A stretch of 64,000 nucleotides of DNA from Micrococcales bacterium (GTDB lineage: Bacteria > Actinomycetota > Actinomycetes > S36-B12 > UBA10799). Below the pieces are notes generated by a model. It saw nothing but the letters and a program-made list of their open reading frames with translations, made no database searches and was not told the origin of the DNA. This document shows positions 9,036 to 17,224 of this stretch, one piece after another (position 1 is the first letter of the stretch; each line of letters starts with the position of its first letter). The DNA is taken from the NCBI GenBank assembly GCA_016719135.1, contig JADKAV010000015.1, forward strand, positions 1-64,000, read 5' to 3'. The position numbers and the translations under genes were made by a program.

Positions 9036-9926
9036 TTACCGCTGCACACCCAGCGCTTGCAGGATGCGGCCGATGGAGTTCGCGATGCCGAATTCGTCGC
9101 CGATCGCATCCAGCAGTGGCAGGTCGGGGTCCGCCTGTACCTGCGGCGGCGCAGGCACCGGCAGGTCTGTAACGACCCGCACGACACCGGGGGCACGGTC
9201 CAGATAATCCGAAGCCCCCCGCAGAGACACCCGCAACCTCGGTGCCAGTCCGCTGTTCAGGTCTTCAACCGCTGCCCGCACCCCCGCCAGGTCGCCAAAA
9301 CGGCGAAGCAAGGACGCGGCGGTCTTCTCACCGATCCCTGGCACACCCGGCAGGCCATCACTGGGGTCCCCGCGCAGGGCCGCCATGTCGGCGTACTGCT
9401 CAGGAGTGACCCCGTACTTCTCCTCGATGAACGCCGCATCTGCGATTTGCATCTTCGCCAGCCCACGGGCGGTGTAGAGAACCCGCACCCCCTTGTTGTC
9501 ATCGACCACCTGAAACAAGTCACGGTCGCCGGTGACCACATCGACCGGCCCGTCAGCGATAGCCGCATACGTTCCGATCACGTCGTCGGCCTCGTATCCG
9601 GGCATGCCGACCTTGGGGATGCCCACCGCCACCAGCAGCGCCTCGATCAGCGGTATTTGCTCCTGCAGGGCGTCGGGGACTTCCTCCTGGTCTGCCCGCG
9701 CGACGCGGTGCTCTTTGTAACTGGGCAGCAGGTCCACACGGAAGTCCGGGCGCCAGTCGTCGTCCCAGCAGGCGATGACCGTGGCGGGGGAGTACTCGCG
9801 GATCAGGCGGGCGATCATGTCCATCAGACCGCTGGCCGCATTGGTCGGGGGATCGGTGTCCTTGGTGCGCCGATCGGGAACCCCATAGAAGGCGCGGAAG
9901 TACAACGAGGCGGTATCCAACAGCAT
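9036..9926 (-). CDS. 5'-3' exonuclease, polymerase I N-terminal domain type
   Basis: A 296-residue stand-alone flap or 5'-3' exonuclease of the family that forms the N-terminal domain of DNA polymerase I. It shows MLLDTASLYFRAFYG at the start, the acidic cluster VIACWDDDW, GYEADDVIGTYA, VVTGDRDLFQVV and the helix-hairpin-helix DGLPGVPGIGEKTA. It should remove RNA primers or flaps using two metal ions. The ATG at 9926 opens directly on the conserved MLLDT core; an in-frame GTG at 9941 would add VSRPL. It is divergent from the M24 peptidase, only 34 nt away. Confidence 0.9.
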   Translation of the reverse strand: MLLDTASLYFRAFYGVPDRRTKDTDPPTNAASGLMDMIARLIREYSPATVIACWDDDWRPDFRVDLLPSYKEHRVARADQEEVPDALQEQIPLIEALLVAVGIPKVGMPGYEADDVIGTYAAIADGPVDVVTGDRDLFQVVDDNKGVRVLYTARGLAKMQIADAAFIEEKYGVTPEQYADMAALRGDPSDGLPGVPGIGEKTAASLLRRFGDLAGVRAAVEDLNSGLAPRLRVSLRGASDYLDRAPGVVRVVTDLPVPAPPQVQADPDLPLLDAIGDEFGIANSIGRILQALGVQR

Positions 9927-9947
9927 GAGCGGGCGTGACACAGGCAG

Positions 9948-9953
9948 TAGTCT
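9948..9953 (+). promoter_or_regulatory. -10 element, leaderless type, before the M24 peptidase gene
   Basis: TAGTCT, then 7 nt, then the GTG at 9961. Confidence 0.5.
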
Positions 9954-9960
9954 CGCAGGC

Positions 9961-11076
9961 GTGACGACCTCTGACACAGCTGATCTGCAAAGCCGCCTGC
10001 AACGCACCGTTGAGGCGGTCGGTGCCAGTGGCCTGGACGGCCTGCTGGTGTCGCCAGGACCCGACTTGCGTTATCTGACGGGCTACGACGCGATCCCGTT
10101 GGAGCGGCTCACGTGCCTGGTCGTCCCGGCCTCCGGACCGGTACGCATCGTCGTGCCCGCACTCGAGGTCGCCGCCGCGATGGCCAGTCCGATCGCCGAT
10201 CTGGGCGTTGAAGTCGTCTCCTGGCAGGAGACGCAGGACCCGTATGTGCTGACGGGATCGCTGCTGCCGGGCGCGCAGCGGGTAGCCGTCGACGACCATA
10301 TGTGGGCGGTGAAGGTGCTCGCCCTGCGCGATGCGATGCCCACGGCCCTGCAGAGTCCGGCCGGACCTGTCCTGCAGGAGTTGCGGATGCGCAAATCGGC
10401 CGTCGAGGTCGACTCCTTGCTCCGCGCGGGAGAAGCGATCGATGCCGTGCACGCGCAGGTGGCCGGGTTCTTGCGCACCGGACGCACCGAGCGCGAGGTA
10501 GGCGCCGACATCGCGGACGCCATCCTGGCCGCCGGACACGAACGGGTCGACTTCGTGATCGTTGCCTCAGGGCCGAACGGTGCCAGTCCGCATCACGAGC
10601 TGTCGGACAGGATCTTGCAGGCAGGCGACACCGTGGTCGTGGACATCGGGGGCACCATGCCAGACGGCTATTGCAGTGACTCCACGCGCATGTACAGCCT
10701 GGGCGAGCCGCCGTCGGCGGTCCGTGCGGAGTTCGAGGCCCTGCGAGAAGCCCAAGCGCTCGCGGTGGCGGCAGTACGTCCCGGGGTGAGCTGCGAATCG
10801 ATCGACGCGGTCGCCCGCGACCATCTGGCAACCGCCGGCCTGGCGGAGTTCTTCATCCACCGCACCGGTCACGGGATCGGCCTCGAGACCCACGAGGAGC
10901 CCTACATCATCGAGGGCAACAGTCGGCTCCTCGAACCAGGCATGGCGTTCAGCATCGAACCGGGCGTGTATCGCGCAGGCTCCCACGGCGCGCGGATCGA
11001 AGACATCGTGGTGTGCACCGAAGACGGGTTCGTGACGTGCAACAACCGCCCACACGGATTGGTGGTCGTGGAATGA
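9961..11076 (+). CDS. M24 family Xaa-Pro aminopeptidase/dipeptidase
   Basis: A 371-residue creatinase/prolidase-like domain with a pita-bread fold. The five metal ligands are recognisable: D in VVDIGGTMPDG, D in YCSDSTR, H in HRTGHGIGLETHE, E in AFSIEPG and E in GARIEDI. It probably cleaves N-terminal residues before proline in short peptides in the cytoplasm. The GTG at 9961 is preferred over an upstream ATG because it follows a TAGTCT box by 7 nt and is where the family usually starts. It overlaps the acyl-CoA dehydrogenase gene (ATGA), so both are co-transcribed. Confidence 0.88.
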   Translation: MTTSDTADLQSRLQRTVEAVGASGLDGLLVSPGPDLRYLTGYDAIPLERLTCLVVPASGPVRIVVPALEVAAAMASPIADLGVEVVSWQETQDPYVLTGSLLPGAQRVAVDDHMWAVKVLALRDAMPTALQSPAGPVLQELRMRKSAVEVDSLLRAGEAIDAVHAQVAGFLRTGRTEREVGADIADAILAAGHERVDFVIVASGPNGASPHHELSDRILQAGDTVVVDIGGTMPDGYCSDSTRMYSLGEPPSAVRAEFEALREAQALAVAAVRPGVSCESIDAVARDHLATAGLAEFFIHRTGHGIGLETHEEPYIIEGNSRLLEPGMAFSIEPGVYRAGSHGARIEDIVVCTEDGFVTCNNRPHGLVVVE

Positions 11077-12182
11077 ACGAACTACTGGAACTGACCGACG
11101 AGATCGCGGACCGCGAGCTGGCCCCGATAGCCGATCAGTATGAGCGCGAAGCGCGGTTCCCGCGCGATCAGTTCGGCGTACTGGGAAGAGCGGGCCTGCT
11201 GGGCCTGCCCTACCCCCAGGACTGGGGCGGCGCGCAGGTCGGGTACGAGGACTACCTGCAGGTCCTGGAGCGGCTGGCGCAACGCTGGCTCACCGTCGGG
11301 CTGGGCGTCAGCGTGCACACTCTGTCGTGCCATGCCCTGGCCACGGCCGGCACGGACGCACAACGCGACAGGTGGCTGCCGGACATGCTCGGCGGCGACC
11401 TGTTGGGGGCCTACTGTCTGAGCGAGCCGCAGTCAGGCTCGGACGCGGCGGGGTTGCAGACGGCAGCGGTCCGTGACGCCGATGGATATGTCCTCAACGG
11501 CACGAAGGCGTGGATCACGCACGGCGGGATCGCCGACTTCTACACGGTCATGACCCGTACCGCACCGGATCGGACGGCCGGCATCACGGCATTCCTGGTG
11601 CCCGGTGATGCTCCCGGGCTCTCGGCGGCCACCCCTGAGCGGAAGATGGGGATGCGCGGTTCGGTGACGGCGCAGGTCATCCTCGACGGGGTCAAGGTCG
11701 GCGAGGATCGACGGCTGGGCGAGGAAGGCAGCGGCTTCCGGATCGCCCTGGACGCCCTGGACTCCGGGCGTTTGGGGATCGCGGCTAGTGCGGTGGGCCT
11801 GGCTCAGGCGGCCCTGAACGTGGCGGTGCAGTACTCCACGCAACGAGAGCAGTTCGGCAAGGCGATCGCAACCTTCCAGGGGGTCTCTTTCACCCTGGCG
11901 GACATGGCCACGGGCATCGCAGCGGGCCGCGCCCTGTATCTGGATGCCGCACGTCGGCGGGATGCCGGGGAACCCTTCTCGACCCAGGCGGCCATGGCGA
12001 AACTCTTCTGTACCGACATGGCCATGTCGGTCACGACCAGTGCCGTACAGGTGCTCGGTGGCGCCGGCTATGTCGAGGATTTCCCGGTCGAGCGCTACAT
12101 GCGGGAAGCGAAGGTGCTGCAGATCGTCGAGGGCACCAACGAGATCCAGCGGCTGGTGATCGGCCGGGCCCTGACGGGCTGA
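11073..12182 (+). CDS. Acyl-CoA dehydrogenase
   Basis: A 369-residue FAD flavoenzyme that oxidises acyl-CoA thioesters to the 2,3-enoyl form. Signature one is YCLSEPQSGSDAAGLQ, followed by LNGTKAWITHGG. The C-terminal signature is LGGAGYVEDFPVERYMREAK, then QIVEGTNEIQR, which carries the catalytic-base glutamate position of short-chain and branched-chain members. Specificity is not determinable. Its start overlaps the stop of the upstream peptidase by 4 nt, which suggests a shared role in peptide or amino acid catabolism, perhaps branched-chain intermediates; that link is inference. Confidence 0.9.
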   Translation: MNELLELTDEIADRELAPIADQYEREARFPRDQFGVLGRAGLLGLPYPQDWGGAQVGYEDYLQVLERLAQRWLTVGLGVSVHTLSCHALATAGTDAQRDRWLPDMLGGDLLGAYCLSEPQSGSDAAGLQTAAVRDADGYVLNGTKAWITHGGIADFYTVMTRTAPDRTAGITAFLVPGDAPGLSAATPERKMGMRGSVTAQVILDGVKVGEDRRLGEEGSGFRIALDALDSGRLGIAASAVGLAQAALNVAVQYSTQREQFGKAIATFQGVSFTLADMATGIAAGRALYLDAARRRDAGEPFSTQAAMAKLFCTDMAMSVTTSAVQVLGGAGYVEDFPVERYMREAKVLQIVEGTNEIQRLVIGRALTG

Positions 12183-12204
12183 ACCGCGGCCTGGCGTTGC
12201 CCTG

Positions 12205-12417
12205 GACCCGCTACGGCCCAGTAGTTGCCAAATGACCCGCAATCCAGAGGTCAATCGGCAACCAGCAGGCCATCCGACCCGCTACGGCCCGGTAGTTGCC
12301 AAATGACCCGCAATCTAGAGGTCAATCGGCAACCAACAGGCCATCCGACCCGCAACGGCCCGGTAGTTGCCAAATGACCCGCAATCTAGAGGTCAATCGG
12401 CAACCACCAGGCCATCG
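12205..12417. repeat. Three tandem 71-bp repeats
   Basis: Near-identical units begin at 12205, 12276 and 12347. Each contains TAGTTGCCAAATGACC and, 14 bp on, GGTCAATCGGCAAC, which can fold back on each other imperfectly. The 307-base gap between the acyl-CoA dehydrogenase and the next gene is almost entirely this array. The core TTAGTTGCCAAATG recurs as a long palindrome at 32826-32892. Confidence 0.85.
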
Positions 12418-12477
12418 GGCCGGCGGAGGGCCCGTCCCCAGGTCGCTGCACCAAAACAGCCGCAACCATCGCTTCCC

Positions 12478-12483
12478 TAGACT
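12478..12483 (+). promoter_or_regulatory. -10 element, leaderless type, before the amidohydrolase-like gene
   Basis: TAGACT, then 6 nt, then the GTG at 12490. Confidence 0.5.
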
Positions 12484-12489
12484 TCGGGA

Positions 12490-13197
12490 GTGAGGATTCT
12501 TCTGACTGGCGGCCACGTGTACTCCCCAAGTGAACGGTTCGCCACCTCCATGCTGATCGAGGATTCGGTGGTGAGCTGGATCGGAGCCGACACTGGCGCC
12601 GAAGTGCATCGCCCGGACGTCGATGAGGTGGTGGATCTGCGCGGCGATCTCGTCGCACCCGGATTCGTGCACCTGACCGATCCGGCCCCCAGCGTCGAGC
12701 AGGGGTTCATCCACGGTGAACGCTCCGAGATCCCGGTTGCCGACAGATGGGTACCGGAGGCCTGGGATCGGGCGGCCCAGGAAACCCTGGCGGTCGTGCC
12801 CCGTGATCCATGTCGATTGCGCTCAAGGATCGCCGCCGGAGTGCCGACCGCTCTGGTTCCCGGCCACCAGTGCCCAGGCGGTTGGCAGACTGTCCGCGCC
12901 GCCGTCCACGAGGTCGATCCGCAGGAGGCCATCAGCGCCCGGGCGGCCTTTTCAGCCCTGACCCGTGGCGCGTGGCGCCTGCTCGGCCATCCGGACCGCG
13001 GCGTCCTCGAGGTCGGCTCGACGGCCACTTTCCTGCAGTGGGAGGTGAACGACCTCGTCGTCGAGACACCCGATGAGCGGATCACGAACTGGTCGACCGA
13101 TCCGCGGGCAGCCACACCCGGACTTCCTCCTCTGCAGGACGAGCGGGCGCTTCCCACCGTGCGGCGTGTGTGGCGAGACGGGCGGCCGGATAGGTGA
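12490..13197 (+). CDS. Amidohydrolase-like protein lacking the catalytic core
   Basis: A 235-residue protein that looks like the two ends of an amidohydrolase joined together. The N-terminal beta-sandwich strand (MRILLTGGHVYSP) and the DLVAPGFVHLTD element match the family, but the usual HxH metal pair after PGF is absent. The C-terminal part (ALTRGAWRLLGHPDRGVLEV, then GSTATFLQWEV) matches the end of dihydroorotase/imidazolonepropionase-type enzymes, where only about 130 residues separate the two instead of the usual 250 or more. It is therefore unlikely to be a working hydrolase. Its stop overlaps lnt (GTGA). It could be a decayed enzyme or a conserved non-catalytic relative. Confidence 0.7.
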   Translation: MRILLTGGHVYSPSERFATSMLIEDSVVSWIGADTGAEVHRPDVDEVVDLRGDLVAPGFVHLTDPAPSVEQGFIHGERSEIPVADRWVPEAWDRAAQETLAVVPRDPCRLRSRIAAGVPTALVPGHQCPGGWQTVRAAVHEVDPQEAISARAAFSALTRGAWRLLGHPDRGVLEVGSTATFLQWEVNDLVVETPDERITNWSTDPRAATPGLPPLQDERALPTVRRVWRDGRPDR

Positions 13198-14678
13198 TCC
13201 GCGTTCTGGCGGCGATTGCAGCCGGAGTGCTGCAGGTGCTTGCCTTTCCTCCGGTCGGTTGGTGGTGGACTGCCCCGCTGGGCGTAGCTCTGTTGATCGT
13301 GGCCATCCGTGACCAAGGCGGCGGTCGAGCCGCGCTGCTGGGACTGGTCTGCGGTTGGGCCTTCTTCCTTCCCCTGCTGCACTGGCTCAACGTTCTGGGC
13401 CCCGACGCGTGGTTGGCGCTGGCCCTGGTCATCGCGGGCTGGTACGCGGCGATGGGCTGGGGATTCAGCGTGGTGTTGCAGACGCGGTGGTGGGTACTTG
13501 CAGTTCCGGTGGTCTGGGTCTTGCAGGAATGGCTTCGATCCAGGTTCCCGTGGGGCGGCCTGGGGTGGGGGCGTCTGGCATTCGGCCAGCCCGAATCACC
13601 GCTGACCGGGTGGGTCACCATCGGCGGTGCAACTCTGCTGTCCTTCGTGATCGCGCTCACCGGATGCTTGCTGGTGGCGATGATGTCCAGAGGTCGCGTG
13701 GCATTGCTCGCTGCGGTGACCGTGGTCGCGATCGCTGGGGTGGGCATCACTGTGTATCCGCGGCCCTCGGCCTCCGAAACGCCGACGAGCAGTCAACTTG
13801 CCGTGATCCAGGGCAACGTCCCGCAGCCGGGGATTGATTTCCTGGGCCGGCCGATGCAGGTGCTGGGCAACCATGTGCGGACCACCGACGAACTGGCGTC
13901 CGCAGTTGCCACGGGGGAGGAGCCCCAGCCTGACGCCCTTATTTGGCCGGAGAACTCCTCGGATATCGATCCGGTGGTGTCTGGACCCGCGGGCGCAGCC
14001 GTGAGTTCCGCCGCACGGTCGATCGGGGTGCCGATCTTGGTAGGAACCGTGCAGGAGGTGCCGGGACGGCCCGACCAGGTGGCCAACGTCGGCCTGGTCT
14101 GGGATCCGGTGACCGGGCCGGGGCAGGCGTACGTGAAGCAGCACCCCGTTCCGTTCGGTGAGTTCCTACCCCTGCGCCCCCTGCTATCCCGCGTCATCAC
14201 CCGATTCGACCGGGTCCCTCGTGACTTCATCGCCGGCGACACGCCTGGAGTCGTGCAGTTGGGCCCCGCCCGGATCGCCGACGTCATCTGCTTCGAGGTC
14301 TCCAACGACGAGATCGTCCGGGAAGGTGTGCGGGAAGGCGGGCGGGCGCTGGTTGTTCAGACAAACAACGCGACCTATGCGACCACCGCCCAACCTGAGC
14401 AGCAGTACGACATCAGTCGCCTGCGCGCGCGAGAGACCGGACGCACGGTGCTGGTTGCCGCCACCACCGGCGTCACCGCGGTGATCACCCCTGATGGTGC
14501 GAGTCGTACATTGCCGCAGTTGCAGTCCGGATGGATCAACACCGAGGTCTTTTTGAAGGACTCCTGGACCCCGGCGGTCAGATTCGGTGGGCCCGTTGAT
14601 GCTGTTTTGAGCGCGGCCGGGTTGATGGCCGTGCTGTTGGGTCTGTGGGCCCGCAGGCGTGTAACGGACCCAAGGTAG
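13194..14678 (+). CDS. lnt: Apolipoprotein N-acyltransferase
   Basis: A 494-residue membrane enzyme that adds the third acyl chain to the N-terminal cysteine of lipoproteins. About six hydrophobic helices fill residues 1-195 (VLQVLAFPPVGWWWTAPLGV is the first conserved block, with WLRSRFPWGGLGWGRLAF before the catalytic domain). The nitrilase domain carries the expected E-K-C triad: E in LIWPENSSD (about 253), K in YVKQHPVPFGEFLP (about 314) and C in ADVICFEV (about 365). The GTG start overlaps the preceding stop. With ppm1 immediately downstream it mirrors the mycobacterial Lnt-Ppm1 arrangement, there often fused in one protein, here separate. Confidence 0.93.
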   Translation: MIRVLAAIAAGVLQVLAFPPVGWWWTAPLGVALLIVAIRDQGGGRAALLGLVCGWAFFLPLLHWLNVLGPDAWLALALVIAGWYAAMGWGFSVVLQTRWWVLAVPVVWVLQEWLRSRFPWGGLGWGRLAFGQPESPLTGWVTIGGATLLSFVIALTGCLLVAMMSRGRVALLAAVTVVAIAGVGITVYPRPSASETPTSSQLAVIQGNVPQPGIDFLGRPMQVLGNHVRTTDELASAVATGEEPQPDALIWPENSSDIDPVVSGPAGAAVSSAARSIGVPILVGTVQEVPGRPDQVANVGLVWDPVTGPGQAYVKQHPVPFGEFLPLRPLLSRVITRFDRVPRDFIAGDTPGVVQLGPARIADVICFEVSNDEIVREGVREGGRALVVQTNNATYATTAQPEQQYDISRLRARETGRTVLVAATTGVTAVITPDGASRTLPQLQSGWINTEVFLKDSWTPAVRFGGPVDAVLSAAGLMAVLLGLWARRRVTDPR

Positions 14679-14681
14679 GCT
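14676..14681 (+). promoter_or_regulatory. -10 element, leaderless type, before ppm1
   Basis: TAGGCT, then 6 nt, then the GTG at 14688; its TAG is also the lnt stop codon. Confidence 0.55.
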
Positions 14682-14687
14682 CCCAGC

Positions 14688-15458
14688 GTGGCCCCGTCTT
14701 TCACCGATCTCGGCAGGATCCTGGTAGTGATCCCCACCTACAACGAGGTGGAGAATCTCGCCCGGATCGTCACTCGCGTGCGTGCCAGTGTTCCCGAGGC
14801 CCACGTCCTGGTCGCTGACGACAACAGCCCCGACGGAACTGCCCGGGTCGCCGACGAATTGGCTGCCACCGATGACCACGTGCAGGTGATGCACCGCCTG
14901 GGCAAGGAGGGGCTGGGTGCTGCCTACCTCGCCGGCTTCTCCTGGGCGCTGGACAACGGCTACGACGTCGTGGTCGAGATGGACGCCGACGGCAGTCACC
15001 AGCCGGAGCAGTTGCCGCTGTTGCTCGATGCGCTGCGCAACGCGGATCTGGTCCTGGGTTCGCGCTGGGTACCCGGTGGGTCGGTGGTGAACTGGCCGAA
15101 GTCGCGCGAAATCCTGTCCAAAGGGGGCAACTGGTACACCCGTCGGGCCCTACGGATCCCGTTGCAGGATGCGACCGGCGGCTACCGCGCCTTCCGCGCT
15201 TCGACCCTGCGGGCGCTCGACCTCGACGGAGTCGGCAGTGCCGGGTACATCTTCCAGGTCGATCTCGCCTACCGGACCCTCGCGAAGGGTATGCGCGTGG
15301 TCGAGGTGCCGATCGAATTCGTCGAACGGGAAGTCGGCGACAGCAAGATGAACCGCAAGATCGTCTCGGAAGCGTTGTGGAGGGTGACGGTGTGGGGCGT
15401 ACGTGAACGCGTTCATCAGGCCCGCGACGCGCTGGCTGAACGTCGTGAGCGGAATTAG
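14688..15458 (+). CDS. ppm1: Polyprenol monophosphomannose synthase
   Basis: A 256-residue family 2 glycosyltransferase of the DPM1 type. It transfers mannose from GDP-mannose to polyprenyl phosphate, supplying mannose for lipoglycans and protein O-mannosylation on the outer side. The core is VVIPTYNEVENL, ADDNSPDGTARVADEL, the DxD-containing VVEMDADGSHQPEQLP and LGSRWVPGG. It lacks the C-terminal membrane domain of some homologues. It sits 9 nt after lnt but has its own apparent leaderless promoter. Confidence 0.9.
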   Translation: MAPSFTDLGRILVVIPTYNEVENLARIVTRVRASVPEAHVLVADDNSPDGTARVADELAATDDHVQVMHRLGKEGLGAAYLAGFSWALDNGYDVVVEMDADGSHQPEQLPLLLDALRNADLVLGSRWVPGGSVVNWPKSREILSKGGNWYTRRALRIPLQDATGGYRAFRASTLRALDLDGVGSAGYIFQVDLAYRTLAKGMRVVEVPIEFVEREVGDSKMNRKIVSEALWRVTVWGVRERVHQARDALAERRERN

Positions 15459-15723
15459 CCACAGGCGCCCTGACCGCATACAGCGCACGCTGACTGTGTC
15501 CCGCTGGCCTTGTGGCGAAAACGGGACCTGGCAGGTGGTTCTGTCACCAGAAGGCGCACCTGCAAGGCAGACGCCAACTGAACGCGCGCTGCACTCCGGA
15601 TCAAGACCGAAGGCTGTCGTGGTCCCCGACCGACCAGAGTCAACCGGCTCGATCCTGTCTCCCGGCTTCCGATATGTGAAATGCTGAAGAGGCTTCACGT
15701 CGCAACCGGAAGGACGCCACATC
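15459..15723. other. Intergenic region before the aldolase gene
   Basis: No gene seen in 265 bases. It contains an imperfect hairpin around GCAGGTGGTTCTGTCACC near 15530 and ends with GGAAGGA, a good ribosome-binding site 9 nt before the ATG at 15724. Confidence 0.4.
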
Positions 15724-16611
15724 ATGGATCAGGAACAGTTCGACAAGGTCAAACAAGCCCCCGGATTCATCGCCGCCCTGGATCAGAGTGGAGGCAGCAC
15801 GCCTAAGGCGCTGCGACTGTACGGCCTGGACGAGGGCGCGTACAGCGATGACGAGCAGATGTTCGATCTGGTACACGCCATGCGCACTCGAATCATTGCC
15901 AGCCCCGTATTCGGCGGGGACCGCATCCTGGGGTCGATCCTCTTCGAGCAGACGATGGATCGGGAGATCCACGGCCGGGGGAGCGCGGACTATCTGTGGA
16001 ACGTCAAGCGCGTCGTGCCTTTCCTGAAAGTCGATAAGGGGCTCCAGGAGCAAGCAGATGGTGCCCAGGTCATGAAGCCGATGCCCGGCCTTGACGATCT
16101 GCTGGCCCGCGCCGTTGACAAGGGCGTGTTCGGGACCAAGATGCGTTCAGTGATCAAGGAAGCAAACGAGGCAGGCATTCAGGCCGTGGTCGACCAGCAG
16201 TTCGAGATCGGCCGACAGATCCTCTCCAGTGGACTCACCCCCATCCTCGAGCCCGAGATCGACATCAACTCACCGACCAAGGCCGAGGCCGAGCAGCTGC
16301 TCAAGCCGGCCATCCTCGACGGGCTTGAGAGCCTCGGAACCGACCAGCACATCATGCTCAAGCTGACCCTGCCGGACGAGGACGATTTCTACGCGGACCT
16401 GGTCGCGCACCCGAAGGTGCTGCGGGTCGTCGCCCTGTCCGGCGGCTACAGCCGCGAGGAGGCCAACGCCCGGCTCGCCCGTCAGCACGGAGTTGTGGCG
16501 AGTTTCTCGCGCGCCCTCACCGAGGGTCTATCGGTGCAGCAGACCGAAGAGGAGTTCAACACAGCCCTCGACGCATCGATCCAAAGCATCTACGAGGCGT
16601 CGATCACCTAG
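15724..16611 (+). CDS. fda: Class I fructose-bisphosphate aldolase
   Basis: A 295-residue Schiff-base aldolase that splits fructose 1,6-bisphosphate in glycolysis and gluconeogenesis. It has the typical opening GFIAALDQSGGSTPKAL, VVPFLKVDKGL, the PILEPEIDINSP segment and HIMLKLTLP, where the lysine is the probable Schiff-base residue. SGGYSREEANARLA follows. The bacterial single-chain class I form is about 295 residues, so the length fits. A strong SD precedes the ATG. It is transcribed alone and converges on rbpA, with a shared hairpin between them. Confidence 0.92.
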   Translation: MDQEQFDKVKQAPGFIAALDQSGGSTPKALRLYGLDEGAYSDDEQMFDLVHAMRTRIIASPVFGGDRILGSILFEQTMDREIHGRGSADYLWNVKRVVPFLKVDKGLQEQADGAQVMKPMPGLDDLLARAVDKGVFGTKMRSVIKEANEAGIQAVVDQQFEIGRQILSSGLTPILEPEIDINSPTKAEAEQLLKPAILDGLESLGTDQHIMLKLTLPDEDDFYADLVAHPKVLRVVALSGGYSREEANARLARQHGVVASFSRALTEGLSVQQTEEEFNTALDASIQSIYEASIT

Positions 16612-16677
16612 CCGACGACCGGCCACGGCGGGCTCTGGAGTCGCCGCGTTCTAGGACTCGCAGCGGCAGCGGACACA

Positions 16678-16716
16678 ACTCAACCCTCCGACCGACAGAC
16701 GGTGGGAGGGTTGAGT
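16678..16716. terminator. Bidirectional hairpin between fda and rbpA
   Basis: A perfect 12-bp stem, ACTCAACCCTCC (16678-16689) with GGAGGGTTGAGT (16705-16716) and a 15-nt loop, lies between the convergent genes. There is no T-tract on the plus strand, so termination may be of the U-less type common in high-GC actinobacteria. Confidence 0.75.
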
Positions 16717-16736
16717 CGGGGTTCAGGAGTTGCCGG

Positions 16737-17084
16737 TCAGGCGGTACGCCGATCGGACTGCTCGTCAGTCTCCAGCAGGGCGAGCCGCTCCTCGAGCAGG
16801 TCCTCGAGCTCAGCGATGGTACGACGCTCCAGGAGCATGTCCCAGTGGGTCCGCACGTGCTTGGTGGGCTTGGGCTCGGGCTTGGTGGCATCGACCAGCA
16901 GTGCCAGTTCGCCGCAGGCGCACTCCCACTCAACGGGAACCTCTGCCTCGGCGGAGAAGGGCATGCTGATGACGTGTCCGGCGGGGCAGTTGTACGTCAC
17001 CGTCATGCGAGGGGCGAACTCGACGTCGCGGTCGTTCTCCAGACTTGTCGCTCCGAGCCGGGTGCCGCGCAGGGCCTCACTCAT
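16737..17084 (-). CDS. rbpA: RNA polymerase-binding protein RbpA
   Basis: A 115-residue actinobacterial transcription factor that binds the principal sigma factor and the polymerase beta' subunit and stabilises the open complex. It begins ALRGTRLGATSLENDRDVEF, continues with YNCPAGH and ECACGE (the zinc-binding or core-domain cysteines), and has KPTKHVRTHWDMLLERR, the RbpA linker and sigma-interacting region. The start has AGAAGG 5 nt upstream. The lnt-ppm1-rbpA grouping is conserved in mycobacteria; here the aldolase gene intervenes. Being RbpA-dependent fits the TAnnnT-rich promoters seen throughout. Confidence 0.95.
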   Translation of the reverse strand: MSEALRGTRLGATSLENDRDVEFAPRMTVTYNCPAGHVISMPFSAEAEVPVEWECACGELALLVDATKPEPKPTKHVRTHWDMLLERRTIAELEDLLEERLALLETDEQSDRRTA

Positions 17085-17224
17085 GTTGCCTTCTTTCTAT
17101 CGCCGCGCACCGATTGGTGGTGCCTGCATGACACAACGTCATACGTGGTTGGTTCATTCCCCGAATTCCCCTGGTTCACACCTGTTTGTGATGTTGATCA
17201 CCGGAGTTGTTCGGCTGTGCACTC

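Noticed and set aside
12205..12417. CRISPR array
   Set aside because: Three units with a 71-bp period are identical throughout, so there are no unique spacers, and no cas gene is near.
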